Numbered from the stretch's first letter, positions 1 to 6,593 are shown. The stretch is 9,954 nucleotides of DNA from Eubacteriales Family XIII. Incertae Sedis bacterium (GCA_031283865.1 JAITAX010000236.1:1-9954); one strand, 5' to 3'. Notes: generated by a model not told the origin, from the sequence alone. Numbers and translations: made by a program.

Positions 1-23
1 TTGTTTCCGGGTTGCCGCTCGAG

Positions 24-82
24 TTGCTGTTTGGTTGCTGTTTGTCGTCGTTTGCGGGTCCCGATCCGAACCCCGATCCGAA
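24..82. repeat. Short direct repeats upstream of the amidohydrolase gene
   Basis: Two short tandem-type repeats are visible. TTGCTGTTT occurs at 24-32 and 35-43, and CCCGATCCGAA occurs at 60-70 and 72-82. No open reading frame or RNA gene is evident in 1-130. The repeats could be remnants of an upstream gene's 3' end, protein binding sites or slippage products. No function is assigned. Confidence 0.4.
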
Positions 83-108
83 AACCGCGGGGCATTTTCG
101 TATTTCTA

Positions 109-137
109 TGGCATTTTGCGCGGTAAACCGGTAAAAT
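109..137 (+). promoter_or_regulatory. Possible promoter for the amidohydrolase-kinase unit
   Basis: TAAAAT at 132-137 matches the sigma-A -10 consensus in five of six positions. The -35 region 17 bp upstream (TGGCAT, 109-114) is poor. The predicted transcription start, about 144, falls within the palindrome at 142-158. This is the best candidate in the upstream region but is weak by sequence alone. Confidence 0.3.
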
Positions 138-141
138 GAAT

Positions 142-158
142 GCAGTATACGATACTGC
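142..158. promoter_or_regulatory. Perfect 7-bp inverted repeat, candidate operator or leader hairpin
   Basis: GCAGTAT, a 3-nt spacer ACG, then ATACTGC form a perfect palindrome. It lies just downstream of the candidate -10 box and about 20 nt upstream of the AAGGAGG ribosome binding site at 178-184. That position suits an operator overlapping the transcription start, or a short hairpin near the mRNA 5' end. No regulator family is recognised from the sequence. Confidence 0.4.
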
Positions 159-194
159 GGCACGGTTGCAGCGATATAAGGAGGCAAGCGCATC

Positions 195-1343
195 ATGTCG
201 AACAGGCTCACAGAACATCGCAGAAAGTTGCACCGCATACCGGAACTCGATTTCGATCTGCCCGAAACCCGCGCGTATCTTGAGGAGGTCCTTTCGGAGC
301 TTCCCTGCGAGATCGTGCCTGCGGGCCGCACCGGCTTGTGCGCGTACTTCGACGCGGGTATGCCGGACACGACGGCTTTTCGCAGCGACATGGACGCCCT
401 GCCCATCGCGGAGGCGAACGACTGCGACTACGCTTCGACGCACCCCGGCAAAATGCACGCCTGCGGCCACGACGGGCATATGGCTGTACTGCTCGGCTTC
501 GCCGAAGAGATCTCCCGGCGCATGGGCGCGCTGCCGCACAACGTGCTGCTCATATTTCAGGCGGCGGAAGAAACCATGGGCGGCGCGCAGGAGATCTGCG
601 ATGCCGGCATGTTCGAAAGATACAAGGTTTCCAAGGTGTTCGGCCTGCACCTTTGGCCCGGATACGACAAGGGCGCCATCGTCTGCCGCAGCGGGGCTTT
701 CATGGCCGAAGCCTGCATCCTGCGCGTTGATCTGTTCGGCAAAAGCGTCCACGCGGCGGCGGCGGAAAAGGGCGTAGACGCGCTGCTGGCCGGCGCGCGC
801 TTCGTGACGGAGGTCTATGAGGCGGAGCGCGCCGGCTTTCCGGACGGGGTGTTTCGCCTGCTCAAATTCGGCATGTTTGAGAGCGGAACCGCGACGAACG
901 TTCTTTCGGGCCACAGCGTTTTGCACGGCACGATGCGCAGCTTCGAGGAGGCTGTGCACGAGCGAATGCAGGAGATTCTGCACGCCGCCGCGTCGAAAAT
1001 CGAGCGCGAATCCGGCTGCCGCGTCAAAATCGAATTTACCGGGTGCTGCCCGGCCGTGCGCAACGATCCCGCGCTGTTCGACGGCTTCCGGGACGCGCTG
1101 TGCGGCTGCGATTCCAAGGGCCTGCCGGACGGCGACGCAGGAGAAGCTTTCACTTTCATAGAAGCGGACAAACCGACGATGACCTCAGAGGATTTCTCCG
1201 TTTACCAGCAGCGCGTCCCCGGCGTATTCTTCCACCTTGGACTTGGGCGCAACGCGCCGCTGCACAGCGACCGCTTTGATTTCGACGAATCGGTTCTGGC
1301 CGTCGGCGTGAAAGCGTTCCTGCGCTTGCTGTATAAAGGCTGA
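195..1343 (+). CDS. M20D-family amidohydrolase (N-acyl-amino-acid / hippurate hydrolase type)
   Basis: This is a predicted cytoplasmic metallo-amidohydrolase that cleaves N-acyl amino acids or similar amides; the exact substrate cannot be read from sequence. The 382 residues fit the usual family length of about 380-400. Family motifs are in order: RSDMDALP near 63-70, the metal-binding HACGHDGH at 88-95 (C90 and H92 as ligands), AEET with E125/E126, GLHLWP with H152, and HSD with H357 near the C-terminus. H186 lies in the dimerisation-domain motif. The HACGHDGH form points to subfamily M20D (hippurate hydrolase, IAA-amino-acid hydrolase and N-acetyl-diaminopimelate deacetylase relatives). The ATG at 195 has a strong AAGGAGG at 178-184, ten nt upstream. 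No signal peptide is seen. The stop lies 9 nt before the kinase start, so co-transcription is likely. Family assignment is firm; substrate is unknown. Confidence 0.93.
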   Translation: MSNRLTEHRRKLHRIPELDFDLPETRAYLEEVLSELPCEIVPAGRTGLCAYFDAGMPDTTAFRSDMDALPIAEANDCDYASTHPGKMHACGHDGHMAVLLGFAEEISRRMGALPHNVLLIFQAAEETMGGAQEICDAGMFERYKVSKVFGLHLWPGYDKGAIVCRSGAFMAEACILRVDLFGKSVHAAAAEKGVDALLAGARFVTEVYEAERAGFPDGVFRLLKFGMFESGTATNVLSGHSVLHGTMRSFEEAVHERMQEILHAAASKIERESGCRVKIEFTGCCPAVRNDPALFDGFRDALCGCDSKGLPDGDAGEAFTFIEADKPTMTSEDFSVYQQRVPGVFFHLGLGRNAPLHSDRFDFDESVLAVGVKAFLRLLYKG

Positions 1344-1352
1344 TTTACGAAA

Positions 1353-4300
1353 ATGAAACGCATATCAACTTACTTTCGCAAAAAGACAGAGGATTTTTTG
1401 AACAGGCTTGGACTCGGTATGCGCGCCAAGCTCCTCGTCATCTTTCTTGTAATCAAGATCATACCCCTGATTCTGCTGGCGCTGATCGCCTGGCGGCACT
1501 TCGTCAGCTTGGGCAGCGTGCTGAAAGAGATCGCCATCAGCGACTCCACTGCCGCGCTGAACAACAGTGCGACGGAGAACATCGAACGCATGACGACGGA
1601 CACGGCGCAGAGGGTGGCGGACTTCCTCTACAGCCGCGACGCCGACATCCTGTATCTCGCCAAGCTCGAACCCGATGAGGAAAGCTACCGGCGCTTCGCC
1701 GAAAACAAAACGGGGCGCCTGCTGCGAGCGAGCGAGTGGACGCTCGCGCCCGACGGGAGCGCTTGGATCCCTGCGGAGGCGACCGCCGCGCCGGCGGAGA
1801 CCGGGGGCGTTTCCACCAACGGCGAAAACAACGACATGAACGGCTTTCACTATCGCGAGCCGGCGCCCTATGTGTACGAAAAAGCGCCTCTCTACACGGA
1901 GATTACTTTTGTCGGGCTTGACGGCTTGGAGCGGTACAAGATCGTCACGTCGGACCGCATGGATTCGCGGAAAAAGGACGTGTCGGACAGGCTGAACACC
2001 TATGTCAAGGCCGAAACCTACTTTGAGGAACTCAAGAAGCTGAAACCCGGTGAGATCTACGTGTCGGACGTCATCGGCGCCTATGTTCCCTCGAACTACA
2101 TCGGCCTGTACACGCCGAAAAACGTGGCGGAAGCGGCGGAAACGCGCGGCTACGCCATCGACTACGCGCCCGAAGCGCAGGCCTACGCCGGGGAGGAAAA
2201 CCCGAACGGCAAGCGATTTGAGGGCATCGTGCGCTGGGCGACGCCCGCGACGGATGAGAGCGGGGCGGTCACGGGCTATGTGACCTTTGCGCTGAACCAC
2301 GACCACATCATGGAGTTTGTGGATCATCTCACGCCGATGAACGAGCGGTATACGGAGCTGCCGAGCGCCTTTGAGGGAAACTACGCGTTTATCTGGGACT
2401 ATCAATGCCGCAGCATCTGCCATCCGCGGCACCATTCCATCGTCGGCTTCGACCCCGAAACCGGAGAACCCCGGGTCCCTTGGCTCGAATCGTCGATCTA
2501 CGACGCGTGGCGGGCGAGCGGCGTCGAAAAATGGACGGACTTTGTGAAGAACACGCCGCAGTTCGACGCGCAGTCGAGGGAGAAGCGGCCCGCGCCCGCG
2601 CTCACGCAGGCGGGTTTCGTCGGACTCGACGGACGCTATCTCAACAACGCGCCGCAATGCACGGGCTGGATGGACCTCACCGCGGACGGCGGCTCAGGCT
2701 CGTTTTACATCCTGTGGAGCGGGCTTTACAAGCTGACCACGGCGGCTGCGATCCCCTATTACACGGGGCATTACGCCCCATCGGAGGACAACGGCTATTC
2801 CAAACGCGGCTTCGGCTTCGTCGCCGTCGGCGCGGGGCTTGATGATTTCACGCGCCCCGCCGCAGAGACGGAGGAACGGCTCGGAGCGACCATTGAGCGC
2901 AGCCTCGCCGACACGCTCATGCAGCTCATCCTTACCACGGGCATCATCATCGTATTGGTCGTGTTCATCGCCATCTGGATGGCCTCTTTCCTGACGGACA
3001 GCATCAAGACCCTGATTCGCGGCATTTCGCGCTTCAGAGCAGGAGAACGGCAGTTCCGCTTCAATTCGGCGAGCAAGGACGAATTTGGCGCGCTGGCGAA
3101 CTCCTTTGACGACATGGCGGACAGCATCGTGAACAGCGTGAACGGTCCGCTGTGCATTACCGACTTGGATTTGAAGATCCTCTATGTGAACGGGCAGGGC
3201 TTGGCGCTGAGGGACAAGGAACTCTCTGAACTCGTCGGCAAAGCCTATACCGAAAACAGCATCTATCCCGCCGGCTCCGCGTTCTGCCCCGTCAAGGCGC
3301 TGGAGGAAGGCCGCGAGGCCGAAATCTACTACGTGGAGAAAAACAATCGCTATATGAAAGGCGTCGCGAACTATTTCTTGGACAGTGACGGTGAAAGGAT
3401 CGGCTACATCATCGCCGACACGGACGTCACGGAGATGGCGCGCGAACAACAGAAGATCGAAGAGCAAAAACGGCTGCTCGACACGATCTTCGCGAGTTCC
3501 CCCGACCTGATCTGGTACAAAGACGCGAAAGGCCGATACCTGACGGTGAACCCCCGTTTTTCGGACATCGCCGGGAAGACGGCGGATGATTTCGTCGGGA
3601 AAACGGCGGCGGAAATCCTGTCACCCGAGTTTATGGAGGCTTTCAACAAAAACGACGATGCGGCTTTCGCGTCCCGGACGACGCTCTGTACGGAGGAACA
3701 CATCCTGTTCGCCGACGGACACGAAGAGGTGATCGATTCGGTGCGCAGCTCCATATTCGACGCGAACGGAACGCCGGTCGGTCTTCTCGGCTTCGCGCGC
3801 GATGTCACCGTGCGCGTCACGATGGAAAAGGAACTGCGCGAAACGCAGCTCGATCTGGAGCAGGCCGTGCGCGACGCGAACAGGGCGAACCGCCACAAGA
3901 GTGAATTTTTGGCGCGCATGAACCACGAGATACGCACGCCGATGAACGCGATCATAGGCATGGCGAACATCGTGCAGCGAAAACTCGACGAAGAGGGAAC
4001 AGCCGTCGACGCGGACGAATTTAAGGAGCACATGCGGCAGATCGAAGCTGCGGCGCAGCACCTCCTCGGACTTCTGAACGACATACTGGATCTTTTGAAG
4101 TTGGACGCCGGCAGGATCGAGCTCTCAGAGGAAACCTTGGAATTGCCCAAACTCGCGGAGACCTTGGCCGGCATCATCAGACCGCGCTGCGACGAAAAAG
4201 GCATAGACTTCGAGGTGATCTTGGAGGAATTTTATCCCGCTTCGTTCATCGGCGATTCCATGCGCCTGCGGCAGGTGCTCGTCAACCTGCTCGGCAACGC

Positions 4301-5039
4301 CGTGAAATTCACGCCGGCGCACGGAAAAATCGAGCTTCGCATGAAGAAAAAGGGCCGCAGGGAGGGTGAAACCCTCGTGGAATTTTCCGTCGTCGACACG
4401 GGCATCGGCATCGCGGCGGAAGCGCTTCCCGTCATCTTCCGGCCTTTCGAGCAGGGAGACGGCGGATTGTCGCGCGAATACGGAGGCACGGGACTCGGAC
4501 TCGCCATCAGCCGGCGCATCGTGCAGCTCTTCGGCGGGGAGATTTTCGTGAAGAGCAGGCAGGGAGAGGGCAGCGCGTTCAGTTTCGAGCTGTGGCTGCG
4601 CGAAACACAGGATTCGTCCGAAGAGGCGGCGATCACGGACGCCGCCGACAGGTTTGCAGGCAAGCGGGCGCTTCTCGTGGACGACGTGGAGATCAACCGC
4701 ATCATCGTCATGGCGCTCCTTGAAGTCACAGGCATGTCGATCGACGAGGCGGAGGACGGGCCGCAGGCCGTGCAGATGTTCGCGAAATCCGCGGAAAATA
4801 CCTATGACATCGTGTTCATGGACGTACAGATGCCGCTTATGAACGGCTACGAAGCCACGGCGGCCATCCGCGCCCTCGACCGCGCGGACGCGCGGACCGT
4901 GCCGATCATCGCGCTGACCGCCAACGCGTTCAAAGAGGACATCGACAAGGCGCTGGAAAGCGGCATGGACGCCCATATCGCCAAGCCCGTTGAAATGGAC
5001 GGGCTTTTGGCAGTGCTGTTCCGCTTCCTGCGGAATTAA
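1353..5039 (+). CDS. Membrane hybrid sensor histidine kinase / response regulator (sensor-HAMP-PAS-PAS-HisKA-HATPase-REC)
   Basis: This 1228-residue two-component sensor senses outside the membrane and signals by phosphotransfer. Domains: TM1 about 27-46; a large extracytoplasmic region about 50-518, probably Cache-like; TM2 about 521-545; HAMP about 546-600; PAS-like domains about 600-697 and 705-825; HisKA with phosphoacceptor H858 (NHEIRTPMN). The ATPase domain shows N982 (N box), D1015 in DTGIGI, FRPFEQ at 1029-1034 and GGTGLGL from 1044. The receiver has D1110/D1111, phosphoacceptor D1157, T1189 and K1211, so all catalytic residues are present. There is no HPt or output domain and no neighbouring regulator gene. 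The start at 1353 lacks a clear Shine-Dalgarno sequence, so translation may be coupled to the amidohydrolase stop 9 nt upstream. A start at M23 would lie just before TM1. The sensor region contains a C352xxxCHPRHH cluster and a Gly/aromatic-rich conserved-looking stretch at 436-468. The ligand is unknown. Confidence 0.95.
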   Translation: MKRISTYFRKKTEDFLNRLGLGMRAKLLVIFLVIKIIPLILLALIAWRHFVSLGSVLKEIAISDSTAALNNSATENIERMTTDTAQRVADFLYSRDADILYLAKLEPDEESYRRFAENKTGRLLRASEWTLAPDGSAWIPAEATAAPAETGGVSTNGENNDMNGFHYREPAPYVYEKAPLYTEITFVGLDGLERYKIVTSDRMDSRKKDVSDRLNTYVKAETYFEELKKLKPGEIYVSDVIGAYVPSNYIGLYTPKNVAEAAETRGYAIDYAPEAQAYAGEENPNGKRFEGIVRWATPATDESGAVTGYVTFALNHDHIMEFVDHLTPMNERYTELPSAFEGNYAFIWDYQCRSICHPRHHSIVGFDPETGEPRVPWLESSIYDAWRASGVEKWTDFVKNTPQFDAQSREKRPAPALTQAGFVGLDGRYLNNAPQCTGWMDLTADGGSGSFYILWSGLYKLTTAAAIPYYTGHYAPSEDNGYSKRGFGFVAVGAGLDDFTRPAAETEERLGATIERSLADTLMQLILTTGIIIVLVVFIAIWMASFLTDSIKTLIRGISRFRAGERQFRFNSASKDEFGALANSFDDMADSIVNSVNGPLCITDLDLKILYVNGQGLALRDKELSELVGKAYTENSIYPAGSAFCPVKALEEGREAEIYYVEKNNRYMKGVANYFLDSDGERIGYIIADTDVTEMAREQQKIEEQKRLLDTIFASSPDLIWYKDAKGRYLTVNPRFSDIAGKTADDFVGKTAAEILSPEFMEAFNKNDDAAFASRTTLCTEEHILFADGHEEVIDSVRSSIFDANGTPVGLLGFARDVTVRVTMEKELRETQLDLEQAVRDANRANRHKSEFLARMNHEIRTPMNAIIGMANIVQRKLDEEGTAVDADEFKEHMRQIEAAAQHLLGLLNDILDLLKLDAGRIELSEETLELPKLAETLAGIIRPRCDEKGIDFEVILEEFYPASFIGDSMRLRQVLVNLLGNAVKFTPAHGKIELRMKKKGRREGETLVEFSVVDTGIGIAAEALPVIFRPFEQGDGGLSREYGGTGLGLAISRRIVQLFGGEIFVKSRQGEGSAFSFELWLRETQDSSEEAAITDAADRFAGKRALLVDDVEINRIIVMALLEVTGMSIDEAEDGPQAVQMFAKSAENTYDIVFMDVQMPLMNGYEATAAIRALDRADARTVPIIALTANAFKEDIDKALESGMDAHIAKPVEMDGLLAVLFRFLRN

Positions 5040-5109
5040 AAAAACGCAGCGGGACCGGGTCTTTCGCGTTCTTCCTCGGAATGATACGAAAGTGCCGGTC
5101 CCGCTGCGT
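5038..5109 (-). terminator. Long intrinsic terminator of the rpsF-ssb-rpsR operon
   Basis: A perfect 15-bp inverted repeat pairs 5044-5058 with 5095-5109. After a 2x2 mismatch, a further 6-bp stem (CTTTCG 5061-5066 with CGAAAG 5087-5092) extends it. Read on the minus strand, the hairpin is followed by seven T residues (5044 down to 5038), the classic Rho-independent layout for the leftward operon ending at 5123. On the plus strand the hairpin is followed by CCCTTGCG with no U-tract, so termination of the kinase transcript here would be weaker. The A-tract overlaps the kinase TAA stop. Confidence 0.9.
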
Positions 5110-5122
5110 CCCTTGCGCCGCG

Positions 5123-5356
5123 TCAGTCCGCCGTATAGGGGAGCAGCGCCACGATGCGCGCCCGCTTGATGGCTTTCGTCACCTCGCGCTGGTGGATCGC
5201 ACAGGTCCCCGTTACGCGCTTGGGCAGGATCTTTCCCCTGTCGGTAATGTATTTTTTCAATTTCTCAACATCCTTGTAATCGATGTTCTCCGTCTTGTCC
5301 GCGCAGAATTGGCATACCTTTTTGCGCCGCATTCCGCCTCTCTTCTTATCAAACAT
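5123..5356 (-). CDS. rpsR: 30S ribosomal protein S18
   Basis: S18 is a small-subunit ribosomal protein that binds 16S rRNA as a heterodimer with S6. The 77 residues match the usual length. The sequence carries the family core around the KKYITDRGKILPKR segment and the C-terminal KAIKRARIVALLPY stretch. It is a C+ (zinc-binding type) paralogue: C15 and C18 form a CxxC, with C52 and H55 completing a Cys/His set. The ATG is preceded by AAAGGAGA at 5372-5365 with an 8-nt spacer. It is the last gene of the leftward rpsF-ssb-rpsR cluster, but 149 nt separate it from ssb and a terminator-like hairpin lies in that gap. It converges with the kinase gene and ends before a strong terminator. Confidence 0.98.
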   Translation of the reverse strand: MFDKKRGGMRRKKVCQFCADKTENIDYKDVEKLKKYITDRGKILPKRVTGTCAIHQREVTKAIKRARIVALLPYTAD

Positions 5357-5376
5357 TTTATATTTCTCCTTTGCCG

Positions 5377-5398
5377 GGCATGTTACTGTTCAAATGCC
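5377..5398 (-). promoter_or_regulatory. Short hairpin just upstream of the rpsR ribosome binding site
   Basis: GGCAT and ATGCC (5377-5381 with 5394-5398) form a 5-bp stem with a 12-nt loop, ending about 5 nt upstream of the rpsR Shine-Dalgarno. The same gap contains a near-duplicate motif, CGGCATTGAAC and CGGCATTTGAAC, on the minus strand; the second copy begins in this stem. It may be part of an rpsR leader, but the stem is short. Confidence 0.25.
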
Positions 5399-5477
5399 GT
5401 ACAATTTTTGTTTGCGACCGGAACACGTGAACGAGCGTTCAATGCCGGGAAACAATCAAATGAAACATTTTTTCGAT

Positions 5478-5502
5478 AAAAAAGCGACCGTTCTACCGCT
5501 TT
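5478..5502 (-). terminator. Terminator- or attenuator-like hairpin between ssb and rpsR
   Basis: On the minus strand AAAGCG (5502-5497) pairs with CGCTTT (5486-5481). Two possible G-U pairs extend the stem, and a run of six T (5483-5478) follows. It begins only 3 nt after the ssb stop. This resembles a modest Rho-independent terminator, and would lower rpsR expression relative to rpsF and ssb unless transcription reads through or rpsR has its own promoter. No convincing promoter is visible in 5357-5477. Confidence 0.55.
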
Positions 5503-5505
5503 GCA

Positions 5506-5994
5506 TCAAAACGGTATGTCGTCATCGTCGTCCTCCAAGGCCGTAAATCCCTCCGGAATCCCGGAATCCCGCGATATGTCCGAGCCTGCGTCCGAGCCGA
5601 AGCCGGCGCCCGAAGCCGGGCCGGCGTCCGCGAAAGGGGATTCGTCGTGATCAAAACCGCCGCCCTGTCTCTCCGGCTTGTCGCCCCGATCAAGAAATTT
5701 CACGCGATCCGCCACGACCTCCGTCGTGTAGACGGTGACGCCCTCTTTGTTCTTGTAGCTTCCGGTCCTGATCCTGCCCTGCACCGCCACTTGACGGCCC
5801 TTGGCAAGATAGCGCTCGCAGGTTTCGGCCTGTTTTCCGAAAACCGTGACGCGCGGAAAATCCGCCTGTTTTTCCTTGCCGGCGGCAACCGGCCTGTCGA
5901 TTGCCAGCGTAAAGGCGGCGACGGCCATCTGGTCCGCCGTGTAGCGGACCTCCGGATCCCTTGTAAGTCTGCCGATTAATATGACCTGATTCAT
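5506..5994 (-). CDS. ssb: Single-stranded DNA-binding protein
   Basis: SSB coats single-stranded DNA in replication, recombination and repair, and recruits partner proteins through its C-terminal tip. Of 162 residues, about 1-103 form the OB-fold (MNQVILIGRLTRDPEVRYT start, VFGKQAE near 51-57, GRIRTGSYKNKEG and the VYTTEVVAD strand). A Gly/Ser/Asp-rich disordered linker follows, ending in the acidic tip DDDDDIPF (155-162), the usual interaction motif. The protein contains no tryptophan; the position often held by W in the V-W-K-AE motif is F52. The ATG is preceded by GGAGG at 6005-6001. It lies between rpsF (11-15 nt gap) and rpsR, the canonical order. A terminator-like hairpin follows its stop. 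Confidence 0.97.
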   Translation of the reverse strand: MNQVILIGRLTRDPEVRYTADQMAVAAFTLAIDRPVAAGKEKQADFPRVTVFGKQAETCERYLAKGRQVAVQGRIRTGSYKNKEGVTVYTTEVVADRVKFLDRGDKPERQGGGFDHDESPFADAGPASGAGFGSDAGSDISRDSGIPEGFTALEDDDDDIPF

Positions 5995-6008
5995 TGCAAG
6001 CCTCCGCG

Positions 6009-6296
6009 CTATTTCTCATCTTTGTTGATGATCAAATGACGAATTACGTTGTCGGAAATCCGAAGCCGCCTGTCAAGCTCTTTCGGCAGATCCGCCGGAG
6101 CTTTGAACAAAATGACTGCGTAGTATCCCTCGTTCTTTTTCTTGATGGGATACGCCAGCTTCCTGATTCCCCATACGTCTGTTTGGACGACTTCGCCGCC
6201 GCTCGAAATGATCTCCTTGACCGTTTCGATCGTCGCTTCTTTCACGCTGTCGTCCAAAGCCGCCGCAATGATGAACATAAGCTCGTAGTTGTTCAA
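6009..6296 (-). CDS. rpsF: 30S ribosomal protein S6 (TTG start)
   Basis: S6 binds 16S rRNA as a partner of S18. The 95-residue product has the family core: NNYELMFII at the N-terminus, the WGIRKLAYPIKKKNEGYY segment and the RLRISDNVIRHLI segment. The start is taken as the TTG at 6296-6294, because the family begins right before the NYEL strand and a strong GGGAGGTG (6312-6305) sits 8 nt upstream. The first ATG inside the gene would cut off the first beta strand. The in-frame extension upstream to 6533 reads through the promoter and leader and has no S6 similarity. The gene leads the rpsF-ssb-rpsR operon behind a structured leader and a consensus-like promoter. Confidence 0.96.
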   Translation of the reverse strand: MNNYELMFIIAAALDDSVKEATIETVKEIISSGGEVVQTDVWGIRKLAYPIKKKNEGYYAVILFKAPADLPKELDRRLRISDNVIRHLIINKDEK

Positions 6297-6363
6297 CCCT
6301 TTTTCACCTCCCTGTGGACTGAATGGCTCCGGCCCTGCGCCGGAGCAGAGAGCATATACGTAC
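6297..6363 (-). promoter_or_regulatory. rpsF leader with hairpin and Shine-Dalgarno-pairing stem, candidate S6:S18 autoregulatory element
   Basis: The predicted 67-nt leader contains a perfect 8-bp hairpin: GCTCCGGC at 6346-6339, loop GCAGG, GCCGGAGC at 6333-6326. An outer stem can form between CTCTCTG (6352-6346) and CAGGGAG (6314-6308), seven pairs with one G-U, stacked directly on the inner stem on the 5' side and leaving a 3' bulge of about 11 nt. The 3' strand of the outer stem overlaps the rpsF Shine-Dalgarno, so the structure could mask it. S6:S18-binding rpsF leaders are known in many bacteria; assignment to that family here is inference. Confidence 0.5.
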
Positions 6364-6369
6364 TCGGTT

Positions 6370-6399
6370 ATTATAATACAGGACGCGGGTGAATGCAAA
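6370..6399 (-). promoter_or_regulatory. Promoter of the rpsF-ssb-rpsR operon
   Basis: On the minus strand a perfect TATAAT (6375-6370) has TTTGCA (6399-6394) 18 bp upstream, or the overlapping TTGCAT at 17 bp. The predicted start near 6363 gives a leader of about 67 nt. This is a sigma-A/sigma-70 type housekeeping promoter, appropriate for a ribosomal protein operon. Confidence 0.7.
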
Positions 6400-6407
6400 T
6401 GAAATTT

Positions 6408-6429
6408 CCGGATTTTGTGAAAATCCCGG
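6408..6429. promoter_or_regulatory. Inverted repeat between two divergent promoters
   Basis: CCGGATTTT (6408-6416), a 3-nt centre GTG, and AAAATCC(C)GG (6420-6429) form a 9-bp inverted repeat with one extra base. It lies between the -35 box of the leftward rpsF promoter (6399) and the -35 box of the rightward htrA promoter (6436). That is a position where a bound regulator could affect both. No specific regulator is recognised. Confidence 0.35.
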
Positions 6430-6435
6430 CGTGTA

Positions 6436-6464
6436 TTGCAAGCACTGTCGGATCGGTATATAAT
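6436..6464 (+). promoter_or_regulatory. Promoter for htrA
   Basis: TTGCAA (6436-6441), a 17-bp spacer and a perfect TATAAT (6459-6464) form a strong vegetative promoter pointing at htrA. Transcription would start near 6471, leaving a leader of about 160 nt before the ATG at 6632. No coding region is supported in that leader. The middle part, 6471-6590, holds no convincing structure. Confidence 0.7.
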
Positions 6465-6593
6465 GAATACAAAAAGACGCTGTGCCGCGCCGGCATATTT
6501 ACCGCCGCCCTGAAAAAAAATTTGCGCATACACACAGTTTTCTCACATTTTCGGGGTACTATTGTTTTAACAGATCCGTATATTTCATGTGAC

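Noticed and set aside
1365..2657. 430-codon minus-strand open frame opposite the sensor region of the kinase
   Set aside because: It is fully antisense to a well-supported kinase gene. Its translation is rich in Arg/Val/His with low-complexity stretches, as expected for a GC-rich shadow frame, and has no recognisable domain.
4125..4976. 283-codon minus-strand open frame opposite the kinase and receiver domains
   Set aside because: It mirrors conserved catalytic codons of the kinase; the composition is typical of a shadow frame and there is no ribosome binding site or family motif.
6297..6533. Upstream in-frame extension of rpsF
   Set aside because: It reads through the TATAAT promoter and the structured leader. 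S6 proteins begin at the NYEL strand, and the strong Shine-Dalgarno fits the TTG at 6296.
6471..6590. Riboswitch or small RNA in the htrA leader
   Set aside because: No recognisable riboswitch core, stable stem or terminator could be drawn here beyond the short hairpins at 6594-6617.
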